A stretch of 64,000 bases of DNA, taken from positions 1,895,001 to 1,959,000 of the forward strand of contig NZ_VCBX02000001.1 of assembly GCF_005938745.2 (NCBI RefSeq), given 5' to 3'. Under the pieces are notes generated by a model. It ran no database searches, was not told the origin of the DNA, and saw only the letters and a program-made list of their open reading frames with translations. Numbering within the stretch: the first letter of the stretch is position 1; the number at the start of each line of letters is the position of its first letter. The stretch comes from Rhodococcus sp. KBS0724. Lineage in GTDB: Bacteria > Actinomycetota > Actinomycetes > Mycobacteriales > Mycobacteriaceae. This document shows positions 10,829-21,600 of the stretch, piece after piece. A program made the position numbers and the translations under genes.

Positions 10829-12199
10829 CTAGGCGTCGACAAGTTCCTCGGCAAACGGATTTCCGTTGCGCGGCGCGTTGAAACGGGTCGTGTCGAGGAT
10901 CCCTTCACGCTTGGCCACGATAACCGGGACGAGTGCCTGTCCGGTGACGTTGACGGCCGTGCGGCCCATGTCGACGATCGGTTCGACAGCCAGAAGCAGG
11001 CCGACGCCGGCAAGCGGCAGTCCGAGAGTCGAGAGGGTCAGGGTGAGCATGACTGTTGCACCGGTGGTTCCGGCGGTGGCGGCCGAGCCGATCACCGAGA
11101 CGACGACGATCAACAGGTAGTCGGTGAAGTTGAGCGGGACGTCGTAGAAGCCGGCAACGAAGATGGCTGCGATTGCGGGATAGATTGCGGCGCAACCATC
11201 CATCTTGGTGGTGGCACCCAGCGGCACGGCAAACGACGCGTACTCGCGCGGCACGCCGAGATTACGCTCGGTGACGCGCTCGGTCAGCGGAAGTGTGCCG
11301 ATCGACGAGCGGGAAACGAAGCCGAGTTGAGTGGCAGGCCACACGCCGGAGAAGAAGTTCCGAACCGAGAGGCCGTGGGCAGCAATGAGAACCGGGTAGA
11401 CGACAAAGAACACGATCGCCAGTCCGATGTAGATCGCTGCGGTGAATACGCCGAGCGATCCGATGGCGTCCCAACCGTAGGTCGCGACGGCGGTGGCAAT
11501 CAGGCCGGCGGTGCCGATCGGCGCGAGGCGAATGATCCACCACAGAACCTTCTGAATGATGGCCAGGAGAGACGCGTTGAACTCGAGGAACTTCTCAGCC
11601 TTGGCGCCGACCTTGAGCGCCGCGATACCGATTGCTGCCGCGATGACAAGCAGTTGCAGAACATTGAAGCTCAGCGAAGTTGTAGCGACGCCTTCGGTGA
11701 CTGACGTCTTGGCACCCAGGCCGAGGAAGTTGTTCGGCACCAGGCCGGTGATAAACGCCCACCACGATCCGGAACTCTTCGGCTCCTTGGCGGCTTCGGC
11801 AGCGACGTCGGTACGTGAACCGGGATCGGTGATCAGGCCGACGACGATGCCGATGATGACAGCGATGAACGCCGTGATCGCGAACCACAACAGCGTTTGC
11901 ACAGCCAACCGAGCAGCATTGGCAACCTGACGCAGGTTAGCGATGGAACTGACGATGGCGGTGAACACCAGCGGAATGACCGCGACCGTCAGCAGCTTGA
12001 CGTAGCTGCTGCCGATGGTCTGGACAGTTCCGACGAGCCAGTTCACATTGCCGTCTGCGGCGTCAGGCATCGCGCGGGCAACCAGACCGAGAATGACACC
12101 GATAACCAGACCCGCAACAATCTGAGGTCCGAATGATGTTGCCCACGATGGGAACCGGGTCTTTGTTTCCGGCACGCCGGTGGAGGTGGAGCTGGGCAT
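10829..12199 (-). CDS. Dicarboxylate/amino acid:cation symporter (DAACS family)
   Basis: A 456-residue integral membrane protein with 8 or more hydrophobic helices, of the GltP/DctA type. Family features include SSYVKLLTVAVIPLVFTAIVSSI, the serine-rich hairpin SRSSIGTLPLT, and the conserved LGATTKMDGCAAIYPAIAAIF segment followed by TAGTTGATVMLTLTLSTLGLP and VDMGRTAVNVTGQ (the NMDGT-like and DxxRTxxNVxGD substrate and ion site). It should import C4-dicarboxylates or acidic amino acids with protons or sodium. The start at 12199 has AAAGG seven bases upstream; a longer in-frame ATG 42 bases earlier lacks one. Confidence 0.88.
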   Translation of the reverse strand: MPSSTSTGVPETKTRFPSWATSFGPQIVAGLVIGVILGLVARAMPDAADGNVNWLVGTVQTIGSSYVKLLTVAVIPLVFTAIVSSIANLRQVANAARLAVQTLLWFAITAFIAVIIGIVVGLITDPGSRTDVAAEAAKEPKSSGSWWAFITGLVPNNFLGLGAKTSVTEGVATTSLSFNVLQLLVIAAAIGIAALKVGAKAEKFLEFNASLLAIIQKVLWWIIRLAPIGTAGLIATAVATYGWDAIGSLGVFTAAIYIGLAIVFFVVYPVLIAAHGLSVRNFFSGVWPATQLGFVSRSSIGTLPLTERVTERNLGVPREYASFAVPLGATTKMDGCAAIYPAIAAIFVAGFYDVPLNFTDYLLIVVVSVIGSAATAGTTGATVMLTLTLSTLGLPLAGVGLLLAVEPIVDMGRTAVNVTGQALVPVIVAKREGILDTTRFNAPRNGNPFAEELVDA

Positions 12200-12519
12200 G
12201 ACAATGCCTTTCAAAAAATTGAAGAGAGCGAAACACGGCACGCCGTGAAAAAAGTTCAGGCGGGGTTTCGTGAAAATGTTTCCTGGTGCGCGTCGATCAG
12301 GCCGAGCGCGGACACATTGCGCTCGCCTGCAGGCGAAGGTCGACGTAGCGTCGAGAGGTCAGGAACAACACTGCGAACACTCTACTCGTAGCTTCAACTA
12401 CCTGTGATTCCGGGCGGTTCGTGGGTGTGCCCGAACGAGCGCCGAGGACTCGATGACTAGTGTCGAGGTTCGGTAGGTGCACCGGTACCTGCGCGTCGGC
12501 GAGCGGAAGCGAGAGACCG
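12200..12519. promoter_or_regulatory. Divergent intergenic region with a 14-nt palindrome
   Basis: No gene is visible in these 320 bases between the divergent symporter and phosphodiesterase. They must hold both promoters. The perfect palindrome tcgcctgcaggcga (12323-12336) is the only clear symmetric element and could be an operator; this is inference. Confidence 0.35.
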
Positions 12520-13437
12520 ATGAGCGTTCGACATGCCGAATATCCACGTCCGAAGCATTTCCTGGTGCATGTGAGCGATACGCACCTCGTCGACGATGGG
12601 GACTTGTACGGCGCCGTCGACGCGACGGCTCGACTGCGGCAGATTCTTGCCGGAGTGGAGGCTTCTGGGGCGCGCCCGCGGGCGTTGGTATTCACCGGTG
12701 ATCTCACCGACAAGGGGGAGTCGAACGCCTACGAGAAGCTGAAGGCGATCGTGGACCCCGTGGCCGGCAGACTTGGCGCCGAGGTCATCTGGGTGATGGG
12801 TAACCACGACGATCGTGAACACTTCCGAACGCGGTTGTTGAACGAGTCACCGTCGACCCAATCGGTCGATCGGGTCTACGACATCGACGGCCTCCGCATC
12901 ATCACGCTCGACTCGACCGTTCCCGGCCACCACTACGGATCGATCAGCGACGCCCAGTTGAATTGGCTGCGAACACAATTAGCGACGCCGGCACCTGACG
13001 GAACGATTCTGGCCCTTCATCACCCGCCCGTTCCGTGTATCCAGGATCTGGCTGTACTGGTCGAACTGAGAGATCAGTCCAGGTTGGCCGAAGTGCTCCG
13101 GGGAAGTGACGTGCGAGCAATCCTCGCGGGCCACTTGCATTACTCGACGACGGCGACGTTCGCGGGAATTCCCGTGTCGGTGGCATCGTCGGCCTGTTAC
13201 ACCCAGGATCTCAACGTCCCCGTCGGCGGACAGCGTGGCCGAGACAGCGCACAAGGCTGCAATCTCGTCCACGTGTACGCCGACACGATTGTTCACTCGG
13301 TAGTGCCGATCGAGCGTGACGACGTTGTCGGCGACGACACGGTGGGTGAGGCCGTCAGTGCCCGCGACGGCGCGGTGCGTCTGGCAGACGCCGGCATTCG
13401 CATCGGTGAGCACAACGATATTTCCGTTGCGCAGTAA
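12520..13437 (+). CDS. cpdA: Cyclic-nucleotide phosphodiesterase, Rv0805/CpdA type metallophosphoesterase
   Basis: A 305-residue class III cyclic nucleotide phosphodiesterase. The binuclear metal site motifs are all present: HVSDTHL near the N terminus, GDLTDKG, GNHDD, LHHPP and [13 protein letters not shown]. The sequence from [14 protein letters not shown] opening to [14 protein letters not shown] follows the mycobacterial Rv0805 pattern closely, including the C-terminal extension (about 50 residues past the core) that helps membrane or wall association in that protein. It should hydrolyse 2',3'- and 3',5'-cAMP and related phosphodiesters. ATG 12520 is preferred, as it matches the family start; longer in-frame starts exist. 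Confidence 0.9.
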   Translation: MSVRHAEYPRPKHFLVHVSDTHLVDDGDLYGAVDATARLRQILAGVEASGARPRALVFTGDLTDKGESNAYEKLKAIVDPVAGRLGAEVIWVMGNHDDREHFRTRLLNESPSTQSVDRVYDIDGLRIITLDSTVPGHHYGSISDAQLNWLRTQLATPAPDGTILALHHPPVPCIQDLAVLVELRDQSRLAEVLRGSDVRAILAGHLHYSTTATFAGIPVSVASSACYTQDLNVPVGGQRGRDSAQGCNLVHVYADTIVHSVVPIERDDVVGDDTVGEAVSARDGAVRLADAGIRIGEHNDISVAQ

Positions 13438-13443
13438 TGCGCG

Positions 13444-14970
13444 TCAGACCTCCCACGGCGCTTTGACGGGATAGTAATTTTCGAGGAACTCGGTGACCTT
13501 GCGGGTGCGTAGTTCGAGATCGATCTCCGGTTCACTGCCGTCGTTGAGGCAGAAGAAATCCATCGAACGGTCTTTGAGTAGTGAATTCATCTGTCGCAAA
13601 CCGGCTTTGACGGTGGTGTCGACGTATTTGACGCTAGCCGACTTCTGTACGACGGAGCGGCCACTCATCAGTGCGTAGTAGTGGTACAGCGAATTGGTGA
13701 CGGAAATGTTGGTGCTCGCCCGGAAGGTGCTCGCGGCCGTGGCCGCAAAATCGTCCGCGAATTCGCGTTCCATTTCCGCCATGACGCTTTTACGCAGCGG
13801 GGTGGCGGCATGCTCGAGGTGTCGGGTTGTCATCAAACCGAATCGCTCCTGTAGGAGACGTCGATTGACGCGCGCCGCGTTTTCGAACCCGCTGCGATCA
13901 TCGTCGTTGTGCCCCAAGCCTATTCGCGTGTCCGCCTCGATGAACATGCTGATTCCTCCGGGCGAGAAGAACATGTCGGGGCCGACGGATCTGCCGAAGA
14001 ACATGTCGTCGTTCGAATAGAGGAAATGTTCGGAGAGTCCGGGTATGTGATGCAGTTGGCATTCGACAGCCTGAGAATTGTGAGTGGGCAGCACCGACGG
14101 GTCGGCAAAGAACTTTTCGCTGGGCATGAACGTGACCCGAGGATCGTCGGCCAACCATGCCGGACGATCGGAATCGGTGGCGACAAAGATCCTTCGGATC
14201 CACGGCGCATACATGTGCACGGACCGTAGCGCGTACTTCAATTCGTCGATTTGACGGAATCGTGCCGCGGATTCGTCACCTTCACCGACAATGTAGTTCT
14301 GCATCCGAAGTGCGCGTTGCGCCTGAAATTCTTCGGAAGAACCGTCGACCCAGGAAAAGACGAGATCGATGTCGAAATTGATGTCCGATGCATGGGCGGC
14401 AAACATATTCTCGATCGTCGGCCATACTCGGCCGAAACGCTCCACCGTGCCGCGGACTGCTTCCTCCGAACGCACCGTCCGACGCGTCAGTGAATTTTCG
14501 ACAGGCAGAACAATCTCGGTGTCGGATATCGACCACAGTTCGATCTGAAGACCGATGTTCGCGCCGTAGTTGAGGCCACTCGCCAGATGAACCCGAGGCC
14601 GGAACAGTCGAAAGATGCGGGCCTTTGCCGTGGTGGACAATGCGCCGTCGGCAATCAAGAGCGCTGGGCTCTTTTTCGCGTCGAGTGTCTTCGAATAAAA
14701 AGGAGTGTTCTGGCATCCGTCGATCAGCGCGCGGCGCAATTTCTTACGATTGGCCCAGTTGACCGCGACTACCGCTCGTTCGTCGTTGCCGCGTACGAGG
14801 AGGTACTCGATACCGGCCGCGTCGAGAATATCGCGGATGAAGAGGAGGTCCTCGATCATCGCCTCGAGCGGGGTCGTGGTGACGATCGGGAGCGCAATCC
14901 GATTCTTGAATCGCACAGTTTCCGGGCGATCCTCCAATCGAGCGCGCACGGAGGACGAGACGGGTTTCAC
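13444..14970 (-). CDS. Stealth-family sugar-1-phosphate transferase
   Basis: At least 508 residues. The four Stealth conserved regions can be traced: CR1 DIDLVFSWVDGS, CR2 from RQIDELKYALRSVHMYAPWIRRIFVATD through HFLYSNDDMFFG and EADTRIG, CR3 around RHLEHAATPLRKS, and a short CR4 near FFCLNDG. Stealth proteins transfer hexose-1-phosphate onto growing polysaccharides (capsule or phosphoglycan synthesis) in the cytosol. The N-terminal 200 residues look like the sugar-nucleotidyl-type accessory region common in actinobacterial members. The GTG at 14970 has no good ribosome site; an ATT codon at 15036 has GAAAGG six bases upstream and would add 22 residues beginning TQSPAPHDIYFVPPE. It converges on the phosphodiesterase with a 6-base gap. 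Confidence 0.87.
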   Translation of the reverse strand: MKPVSSSVRARLEDRPETVRFKNRIALPIVTTTPLEAMIEDLLFIRDILDAAGIEYLLVRGNDERAVVAVNWANRKKLRRALIDGCQNTPFYSKTLDAKKSPALLIADGALSTTAKARIFRLFRPRVHLASGLNYGANIGLQIELWSISDTEIVLPVENSLTRRTVRSEEAVRGTVERFGRVWPTIENMFAAHASDINFDIDLVFSWVDGSSEEFQAQRALRMQNYIVGEGDESAARFRQIDELKYALRSVHMYAPWIRRIFVATDSDRPAWLADDPRVTFMPSEKFFADPSVLPTHNSQAVECQLHHIPGLSEHFLYSNDDMFFGRSVGPDMFFSPGGISMFIEADTRIGLGHNDDDRSGFENAARVNRRLLQERFGLMTTRHLEHAATPLRKSVMAEMEREFADDFAATAASTFRASTNISVTNSLYHYYALMSGRSVVQKSASVKYVDTTVKAGLRQMNSLLKDRSMDFFCLNDGSEPEIDLELRTRKVTEFLENYYPVKAPWEV

Positions 14971-15354
14971 GGCGTCAGCGGTGTCCTGCTCCGGTGGTAC
15001 GAAGTAGATGTCGTGCGGAGCGGGAGATTGTGTAATGACGTGCCTTTCGATGACAGGACCCGCGGTGGCGGTGTTTGGCCAGTCTAGTCGGGCTCACCGG
15101 GTCTTGAAGGCTGGGTTGCGGTGTGCCAAAAGCGGCAAAACCGACTAACTCCGATATGTCGACTTGGCGCATTTTGAGGGCCAACGGCGAAATTGTCCGA
15201 CTCATGTGGTGATATGTGTTCGTGCAATTCGGGGTGGGAAAGATGCATCAGTCCTCATTGCATATGTAGCAAAGACCCATGATCGACCGAAATACAGCAT
15301 TAAGTGCTCTCCGAGTTCTGGTTACCGTTTTATCCCCATTGCAAGGAGCGTTCC
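14971..15354. other. Intergenic region between Stealth gene and the VWA/tubulin operon
   Basis: No convincing gene is present apart from the possible N-terminal extension of the Stealth gene (15036 to 14971, minus strand). The rest must contain divergent promoters; I see no strong -35/-10 pair or operator. The 13-gene plus-strand operon begins right after it. Confidence 0.4.
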
Positions 15355-15861
15355 TTGGTACGACCACCCGACCCATTCGACTTCAGTGACTATTCGCGCC
15401 CGCAGCCGGGACACGGTGGTGCACCCGATCCGGGAGCCGGTGATTTCACCCGGCCGCCCGGAGGATTCAATACCCCGTCGGCACCGAGTCAGCATCCGGG
15501 AATGCCGACCGGTGATTCGTTCAGCGCTGCAAGCCCGAGCACTGTCGTTCAAGTACGCACCGCACCAACCGCCTGGCTTGCCGCCGCAGGTGCCGTCGCC
15601 GTGATCGGTTTGATCGTGGCCGTTGTTGCCTTCGCCGTACTCGATTCGGGTCCGCTCGCAGTGGTCGCCTGGATTCTCGGTGGCCCAGTGGCAATCGGGT
15701 TGCTCGCGCTCTTTACATATCGCGACACACAGGCGCGTGCCAGTGCGTTCTATACGGAGCCGCTGTGGGTGTCGTCGGTGACCCGTGTCGTACTCGCTAT
15801 TTCATGCATTGCAGTACTGATCAGTGCGTGGAACATTGCTGATTGGATTGGACGGCTGTGA
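15355..15861 (+). CDS. Proline-rich small membrane protein, first gene of the VWA/tubulin operon
   Basis: A 168-residue protein of unknown function. About 75 residues of Pro/Gly/Ser-rich, probably disordered N terminus (PDPFDFSDYSRPQPG) are followed by three hydrophobic segments: AWLAAAGAVAVIGLIVAVVAFAV-type, LAVVAWILGGPVAIGLLALF, and VVLAISCIAVLISAWNIADWI. The start is TTG 15355, chosen because AAGGAG lies six bases before it; the longer reading from 15304 lacks this. It overlaps the next gene (GTGA), so translation is coupled. It may anchor or scaffold the VWA protein. Confidence 0.78.
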   Translation: MVRPPDPFDFSDYSRPQPGHGGAPDPGAGDFTRPPGGFNTPSAPSQHPGMPTGDSFSAASPSTVVQVRTAPTAWLAAAGAVAVIGLIVAVVAFAVLDSGPLAVVAWILGGPVAIGLLALFTYRDTQARASAFYTEPLWVSSVTRVVLAISCIAVLISAWNIADWIGRL

Positions 15862-18614
15862 GCAGAATACGTACCGGTGCGCTCTTCGTTTTCGGAATTC
15901 TGTTGCTCAATGCGGTCGGTGGACTGGGAGTGGCCGCCGCGCAGGCGGCCGGAAACGAGAGCTCGGCCGTCGGTGACTTCGGATCATGCCTCGCGTCGCA
16001 GCAGACTGGAGATCTTCTTCTTCTCGTAGACGAGTCCTCGAGTCTGCAGACTTCCGACCCGGACGCGGCTCGAGTGTCTGCGGCAAATTTCCTGCTGGAT
16101 CGCCTCGCTGCCTTCGGCGAATCGGCAGCGGTCGACCTCAATGTCGCGATCGCGGGATTCTCGAGTGACTACACCGTCCATACCGGGTGGACTTCTCTGA
16201 ATTCGGGGAGCTTGCCCACTCTCAAGAGTTCGATCGAAGAGTTCCGTACTCGGACAACTGGCATCGATACCGACTACTGGGGCGCGATAAACGGCGCCCA
16301 GAACGAATTGGGCGATCGTCCGCAGAACGCCGACGGTTCAAGCCGGTGTCAGGCAATTGCATGGTTCTCGGACGGAAAATTGGACTTCACCGAGCGCGAT
16401 GGCAGTAAGCCGTACGCACCTGGAGTCAGCTTGGGCTCGCCGGACGGCGTAAAGCAGGTCGTCGCAGCCGCCACCGAGTCGATTTGCCGACAGGCAGGTA
16501 TTGCAGACCAGGTGAGAAGTGCAGGTATCAAGATGTTCGGAATTGGTCTGGCGTCGGGAACCGCCGTTGCTGCCGACTTCGATCTGATGCAGGCGATCAC
16601 CTCTGGTGCATCTGGTGACGGCGCGGCGTGTGGCGCGGTACAGGCGCCATCCCCTGGCGAGTTCTTCCTGGCTCAGAATATCGACGATCTACTGTTCGCG
16701 TTCGATTCCTTCAGCACTCCCGGCCAAGCGCCGCTCGAACGAGAGAATGGTATCTGCGTCCAGCAGGTGTGTGAGGACGGCAAGCATCGGTTCGTCCTTG
16801 ACCGTTCGATCAGTGCCGTGAACGTGCTTGCTTTTGCCGACGCCGAAGGTTTGATTCCGACTGTGGTGGCCCCGAATGGTGAGCAACTGGCGCTGCCACT
16901 GGCCGCTCTGCGAACGGATTCTCGTGGGCAGCTTGCTGGTGTCGAGATCAATTACCGCTGGGAGTCGCCGAATTCGGTGTCGTTCTCGATGTCGGATACC
17001 GGCTCGGATCAGTGGCAGGGCGTGTGGGCGCTGGTATTTGTAGACCCGACCGGAACCGCAGCCCAAGCGCGATCGAAGTCGAACATTCACATCTCGGGCA
17101 ATTTGTTCCCCGCCTGGCTCGGACAGAAGACAACCGCTGTGCACACGGGGGAAAAGACCAGTGCCATCGAACTTGGAATCGTCGGCGCAGATCGCGCGCC
17201 CATCGACCCAGCCTCACTGCTGGGTACAGCCGAGCTGTCCGTCTCGGTCGTGGATTCGTCCGGGACAGTCCACGACGTGGCAGCGCCGCTGCCCAAGGAT
17301 CGAATCGGTGAGTCTGTCGAACTCGATCTCACTGATGTACCGCCGGGAGATGCGACGCTTCGCCTGACACTGGACGTCACTACCGCAGACGCTCCGCGCA
17401 TCGACGGCGGTGTCGAGCCGGGAACCGCGCTGACAGCTCAGTCGGTCGACATCGCGCTGCCGATTGCGCCGCCGATCGGTTACCCCGCGCTTCCCGCTCG
17501 CGTTGATTTCGGCACTCTCGAAGGTGCCGGCGTTTTCGAGCGCAGCCTGGATGTCACCGGCGCCGGATGTGTTCGATTGGACTCGGGTCAACCGGTGTCC
17601 TTCACCGGTTCGCCGGACGGTATCGGTTCGGTGGCCCTCACTGGTCCAGCCGAGGAAGCACAGTGTCTCGAATCGAATGGCACTCTTCCGGTATCGATCG
17701 ACATCGAGAATGCAGTCAACGGAACAGTCAGCGGAACGATGTCATTGCTCGTGTCGCCGGTTGGTGAGAGTGATCGCGAGATTTCGGTTCCGGTGCAGTT
17801 CACCGCGGACGTCCAGAAGCCGGTCGACACCGGCACGTTCTGGCTGACGCTGATTGTGGCGCTGTTGCTCGGCCCAGGTATCCCACTGTTGCTGCTGTAT
17901 GCCGGCAAGTGGTTGACCGCCAAGATTCCGCCGGGTGGCCTCAAGGCTCAGCAGTTCCCGATCGAGATCCGAAATGGCGAGGTTCTCCGCGACGGGCGCC
18001 CCTTCGGACTGCGCGACCGCGATCTTGTCGATTCGGTGCGGGGAATGCATGAAGCTACCCGTCTCCTCGACGCCGCCGGTGTCGAACTGCGCACACATGT
18101 AGGCCTGTCGCCGGTTGGAGCCGGATACGTGAGCGCACGTCTGCCGGGAATGTTGGGAGCGTCGAATTCGAATCCGGCGACGGACAAGGACGGTAATGCG
18201 CACCTTCCGCTGGCGGTGCACAACTCGTGGGCTGTCTTCCACGATCCGAACGGTTCGCCAGAGGTCGCGACCCTGTTGCTGCTGATCGGTACTGATGCGG
18301 ACAGCACTCGGGTGGAAAGAGTGCTCGACGATGCTCGGCGCAATGTGGCCAACGCGGTATCCCAGTTGCGGGGGCGATCCGTCGACACGTCTGGCCCACA
18401 TGGTGATTCCGGCTCGCAACCAGGTTCGCCGATAGCCGACCCCTTTGGTAATCCACAAGCGGGTGCACATCAGTCCAGTGCTCAGCCGAGTGGGTACGTG
18501 CCAGGCGGATCTACCTGGACGCAGCCAGGGACTCCCGCAGGCAACGCGGATCCCTTTGCGCCCCCGAGCGGATTCGATCCGTTCGGACCGCCGGACAGTC
18601 GAGGCAGGCAATGA
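15858..18614 (+). CDS. Transmembrane VWA-domain protein
   Basis: A 918-residue exported protein: signal peptide (RTGALFVFGILLLNAVGGLGV), then an extracytoplasmic VWA domain with MIDAS motif DESSS (DxSxS) near residue 57 and later metal-site elements (TDYWGA, WFSDGKLD), then beta-rich domains to about residue 640, a single membrane helix TFWLTLIVALLLGPGIPLLLL near 660, and a roughly 230-residue cytosolic tail ending in a Pro/Gly-rich stretch (PFAPPSGFDPFGPP). Cysteines in the exterior part suggest disulphides. It could be a cell-surface sensor passing a signal to the cytosolic parts of the operon. The family resemblance is to VWA proteins associated with DUF4407/tubulin-like operons; precise role unknown. 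Confidence 0.85.
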   Translation: MSRIRTGALFVFGILLLNAVGGLGVAAAQAAGNESSAVGDFGSCLASQQTGDLLLLVDESSSLQTSDPDAARVSAANFLLDRLAAFGESAAVDLNVAIAGFSSDYTVHTGWTSLNSGSLPTLKSSIEEFRTRTTGIDTDYWGAINGAQNELGDRPQNADGSSRCQAIAWFSDGKLDFTERDGSKPYAPGVSLGSPDGVKQVVAAATESICRQAGIADQVRSAGIKMFGIGLASGTAVAADFDLMQAITSGASGDGAACGAVQAPSPGEFFLAQNIDDLLFAFDSFSTPGQAPLERENGICVQQVCEDGKHRFVLDRSISAVNVLAFADAEGLIPTVVAPNGEQLALPLAALRTDSRGQLAGVEINYRWESPNSVSFSMSDTGSDQWQGVWALVFVDPTGTAAQARSKSNIHISGNLFPAWLGQKTTAVHTGEKTSAIELGIVGADRAPIDPASLLGTAELSVSVVDSSGTVHDVAAPLPKDRIGESVELDLTDVPPGDATLRLTLDVTTADAPRIDGGVEPGTALTAQSVDIALPIAPPIGYPALPARVDFGTLEGAGVFERSLDVTGAGCVRLDSGQPVSFTGSPDGIGSVALTGPAEEAQCLESNGTLPVSIDIENAVNGTVSGTMSLLVSPVGESDREISVPVQFTADVQKPVDTGTFWLTLIVALLLGPGIPLLLLYAGKWLTAKIPPGGLKAQQFPIEIRNGEVLRDGRPFGLRDRDLVDSVRGMHEATRLLDAAGVELRTHVGLSPVGAGYVSARLPGMLGASNSNPATDKDGNAHLPLAVHNSWAVFHDPNGSPEVATLLLLIGTDADSTRVERVLDDARRNVANAVSQLRGRSVDTSGPHGDSGSQPGSPIADPFGNPQAGAHQSSAQPSGYVPGGSTWTQPGTPAGNADPFAPPSGFDPFGPPDSRGRQ

Positions 18615-18651
18615 CATTCAGCGTAGGCATCATCATTTGGAGAGGACCGGC

Positions 18652-21600
18652 ATGAGGCGTTTTCTGGTAGTGGGGTGCGGCGGCTCGGGCGCTGTCACGT
18701 TGTCCTACATGATGGACCAGCTGCGATCGGACCTCGCCGCGGCCGGCGTCGAGAAGATCCCGTCCGGCTGGCAATTTGTGAGCCTCGACGTTCCGACCGC
18801 GCCCGAGACGGGGCCGGACGGACTGAACAACGTTCGCGATCAAGGTGGTACCTACTTCGGCAGTGGGCCGCAGGGTGATTCGTACGCGGTACTCGACAAC
18901 GCGCTCTCCAATCAACTCGCAGCTCGACAGCAGTTGAGTTCGATCGCCACCTGGGCGCCGCGGGATCCGCGCAATGTGCCGGTGCCGATAGGTTCAGGGG
19001 CCGGTCAGTTCCGCGCACTCGGACGGATGATCACACTGAGTAAGACGGCCGGTATCAGTGAGGTACTGCAACGGGCTTGGGACGAATTGTTCACCGTCGC
19101 GACCGAGACCGAGATGCGTTCACTCGACATTCCCGGTGGTGGTTCCTTCGATCCGGGTGAAGCGCCGATAGTTTTGGTGGTGTCATCGATGGCCGGTGGC
19201 GCCGGTGCGTCGATGGCGTTGGACATCTGCCGATTGCTCACTCTCATACCACGTTTGGATCCGAAGATGATGGGCGTGTTCATGGTTGCGCCCGACATTT
19301 TCGACGCATTGGGTAAGAGCGCAACTACTGGTGTCAGTGCCAATGCGCTGGCAATGCTGGGTGAGATCGTCGCAAGTCAGATGGGTTCGGCACGTGAACA
19401 CGACGTCACCATCCTGAAGGCGCTGGGTCAGCAGAACGGTGAGGGCGCCGAGGTTCCGTTCGCTCGCGTGTTTCCGGTCGGCCGTCGCGTCGGCACCGAG
19501 GGCGCGCCTTTCGGCGACGGTTCGCAGAATGCGATCTACCGCGGGCTGGGGCGTGGGTTGTCCGGGTTGATGATGAGTGGGGCCGCAACTCGGCAATTCG
19601 TTCAGTACGACCTCACCAACGGTGGTGGTCTGGCTGGCCTGCGCGAACATATCGGTTGGGGCGCCGGAGCCTGGGACAGCCTGCCCTGGGGCACATTCGG
19701 GTTCTCGAGTCTGAGTATGGGGCGCGATCGCTACGCGGAGTACGCTGCCCAGCGATTGGCTCGCAGTAGCGTCGACCGTCTGCTCGGCGGTCACCTGCAG
19801 CGTGGAAACCCGGCTTCGGACGAAGAACAGGTCAATGCCATTCTCGACAGCCAGTGGCCGTCGATTCTGGCGCGGGTCGGCCTGGCTGATCGCAATTCCG
19901 GAGGCGGTGCGTCGCCGGCGAATGTCGGCGCGTGGATCACCGGAACAGTTCTGCCCTGGGACGAGATCGGGCGCATGTCGCGTCAGGTCGTTGAAACACA
20001 GCTCCGTCCGTATATCCCGTCCGGCGACGGAATGAACGCCAAACAATGGGTTCCGGATGTGCAGCAGGCGATCCGTGGTCGTGGCCCCGCCTTGCGTGGC
20101 GCGTCGGACAGCGCAGCACTCCTGCATGCTTTCGGTTGGCAGGATCGCATCGTCTACAACGTCGAATCGATGGTTGCCGACGCCGTAGCTACCCTCGGGT
20201 TGCCTTATGCCACAGCCATTGTCAATCGTTTGTCGACGTACCTCCGCGATGTCATCCGGCCGGCGGCAGAGGACCTAGCGAAGTTGGCGCCTGCAGATAT
20301 CACGGCGCCGACACCTGGCGTCACCGGAACACTGGCCAGCCTCAACGGAACGATTCCGATGAGTGGTGCCGTCATCGATTCGGTTGTGGTGGAGTACCAG
20401 AACAACGTCAATCGGCAGATTTACTCGACCCTTTCGGGCAAGGTGCGCGATATCGTCGCAGCCTTGGTGCCGGAAATCTTGACGCCGTTGTTGGCGGCGC
20501 TCAACGAATCTCAGACGGTTCTCCGGATTGCCAGCAAGACGCCGGCAATCGACGTCGGTTTGGCGCGGTTGGAGACAGATCAGTATGCGGCCTGGCCGTC
20601 CGATGCGGCAGAACGTGTTCCGCAGCGTTTCGCGGAGGCCAACAACGAGGTGATGCTGACACCGTCAGCGGAGTTCCTCGCGCAGTATCGCAGCGATCTT
20701 CCCATGGCAGTCGCGGAGGATTCGTCCGTGCCGCCGCCATTCGACACGGCCGTGCAGATTGCATCACAACGAGTTGTCACAGGTTTGTGGCCCACCACCG
20801 ACGGATCACGTGCACCGGGGCAGGTAGTGCCGCTGATCGAACGAACGGCGACGTGGCGGTCGAAGGCATTTCCGGTCAACCCCTCGACCAACGAGGCGCT
20901 TATTCCGTCGGCGGCTCGATATGACGTTCATCTGCGGGCCGGTGAATTGCTCGGCCGCGCCAGGGCATACGTCTCACGAACCGGTGAATCCTTCGACCGG
21001 TTCTGCAAGGTGACGTTGAGGGATTACATCGTGGCATCGGGAGTCCCCGAATACGAACTGCAACAGCGCACTTCGCTTCTGCTGTCGAAGTTCGGCGAGG
21101 CGCTGTCGCTCGCCCGCCCGCTCGCGAGTGTCAATCAGCAGGCGATGGAGGCGTTGCATCCGGGTCAGCAGATCGCATACCGGTACAAGTTCTCGGCGGT
21201 GCCTTTCCTCAATCTTCCGGTATCGGAACTTCTGGCTCAGGTGATCAGCCACAATCCCAAGATAGATCGCGAGACGGGTGACGGTTTCGGGCGACTGCTC
21301 ACCGACGAGGGCGGACTGAAACGCCTCGACATCTTCGGTTCGTACCCGAACTATTCGCCGCTTGCCTACGATTCCGTGCTCAAACCCGCTGCGAAGCAAT
21401 GGGCGGATTCCACTCCGTCGCAGCAGGAGGCATTCTGGTCGATGCGACGGTCGCGCCCGCTCGCTGCGTCGCTGCCCATGCACGAGAACGAGCGTCGTGC
21501 CATGACGGCTGGGTGGTTCCTCGGACTGGTACTCGGTCGGATCCGGATCCCGGCACCGCCGTTCCTGGAACCGGTGCGAGTCTGGTCGGCGGCAGAAAGC

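Noticed and set aside
10781..11704. 307-residue plus-strand ORF starting in the terminator
   Set aside because: It is antisense to the symporter and begins inside a hairpin; low complexity Asp/Arg-rich product.
18445..18651. N-terminal extension of the tubulin-like protein
   Set aside because: The extension overlaps the VWA gene, and the ATG at 18652 has a clear ribosome site and starts the domain.
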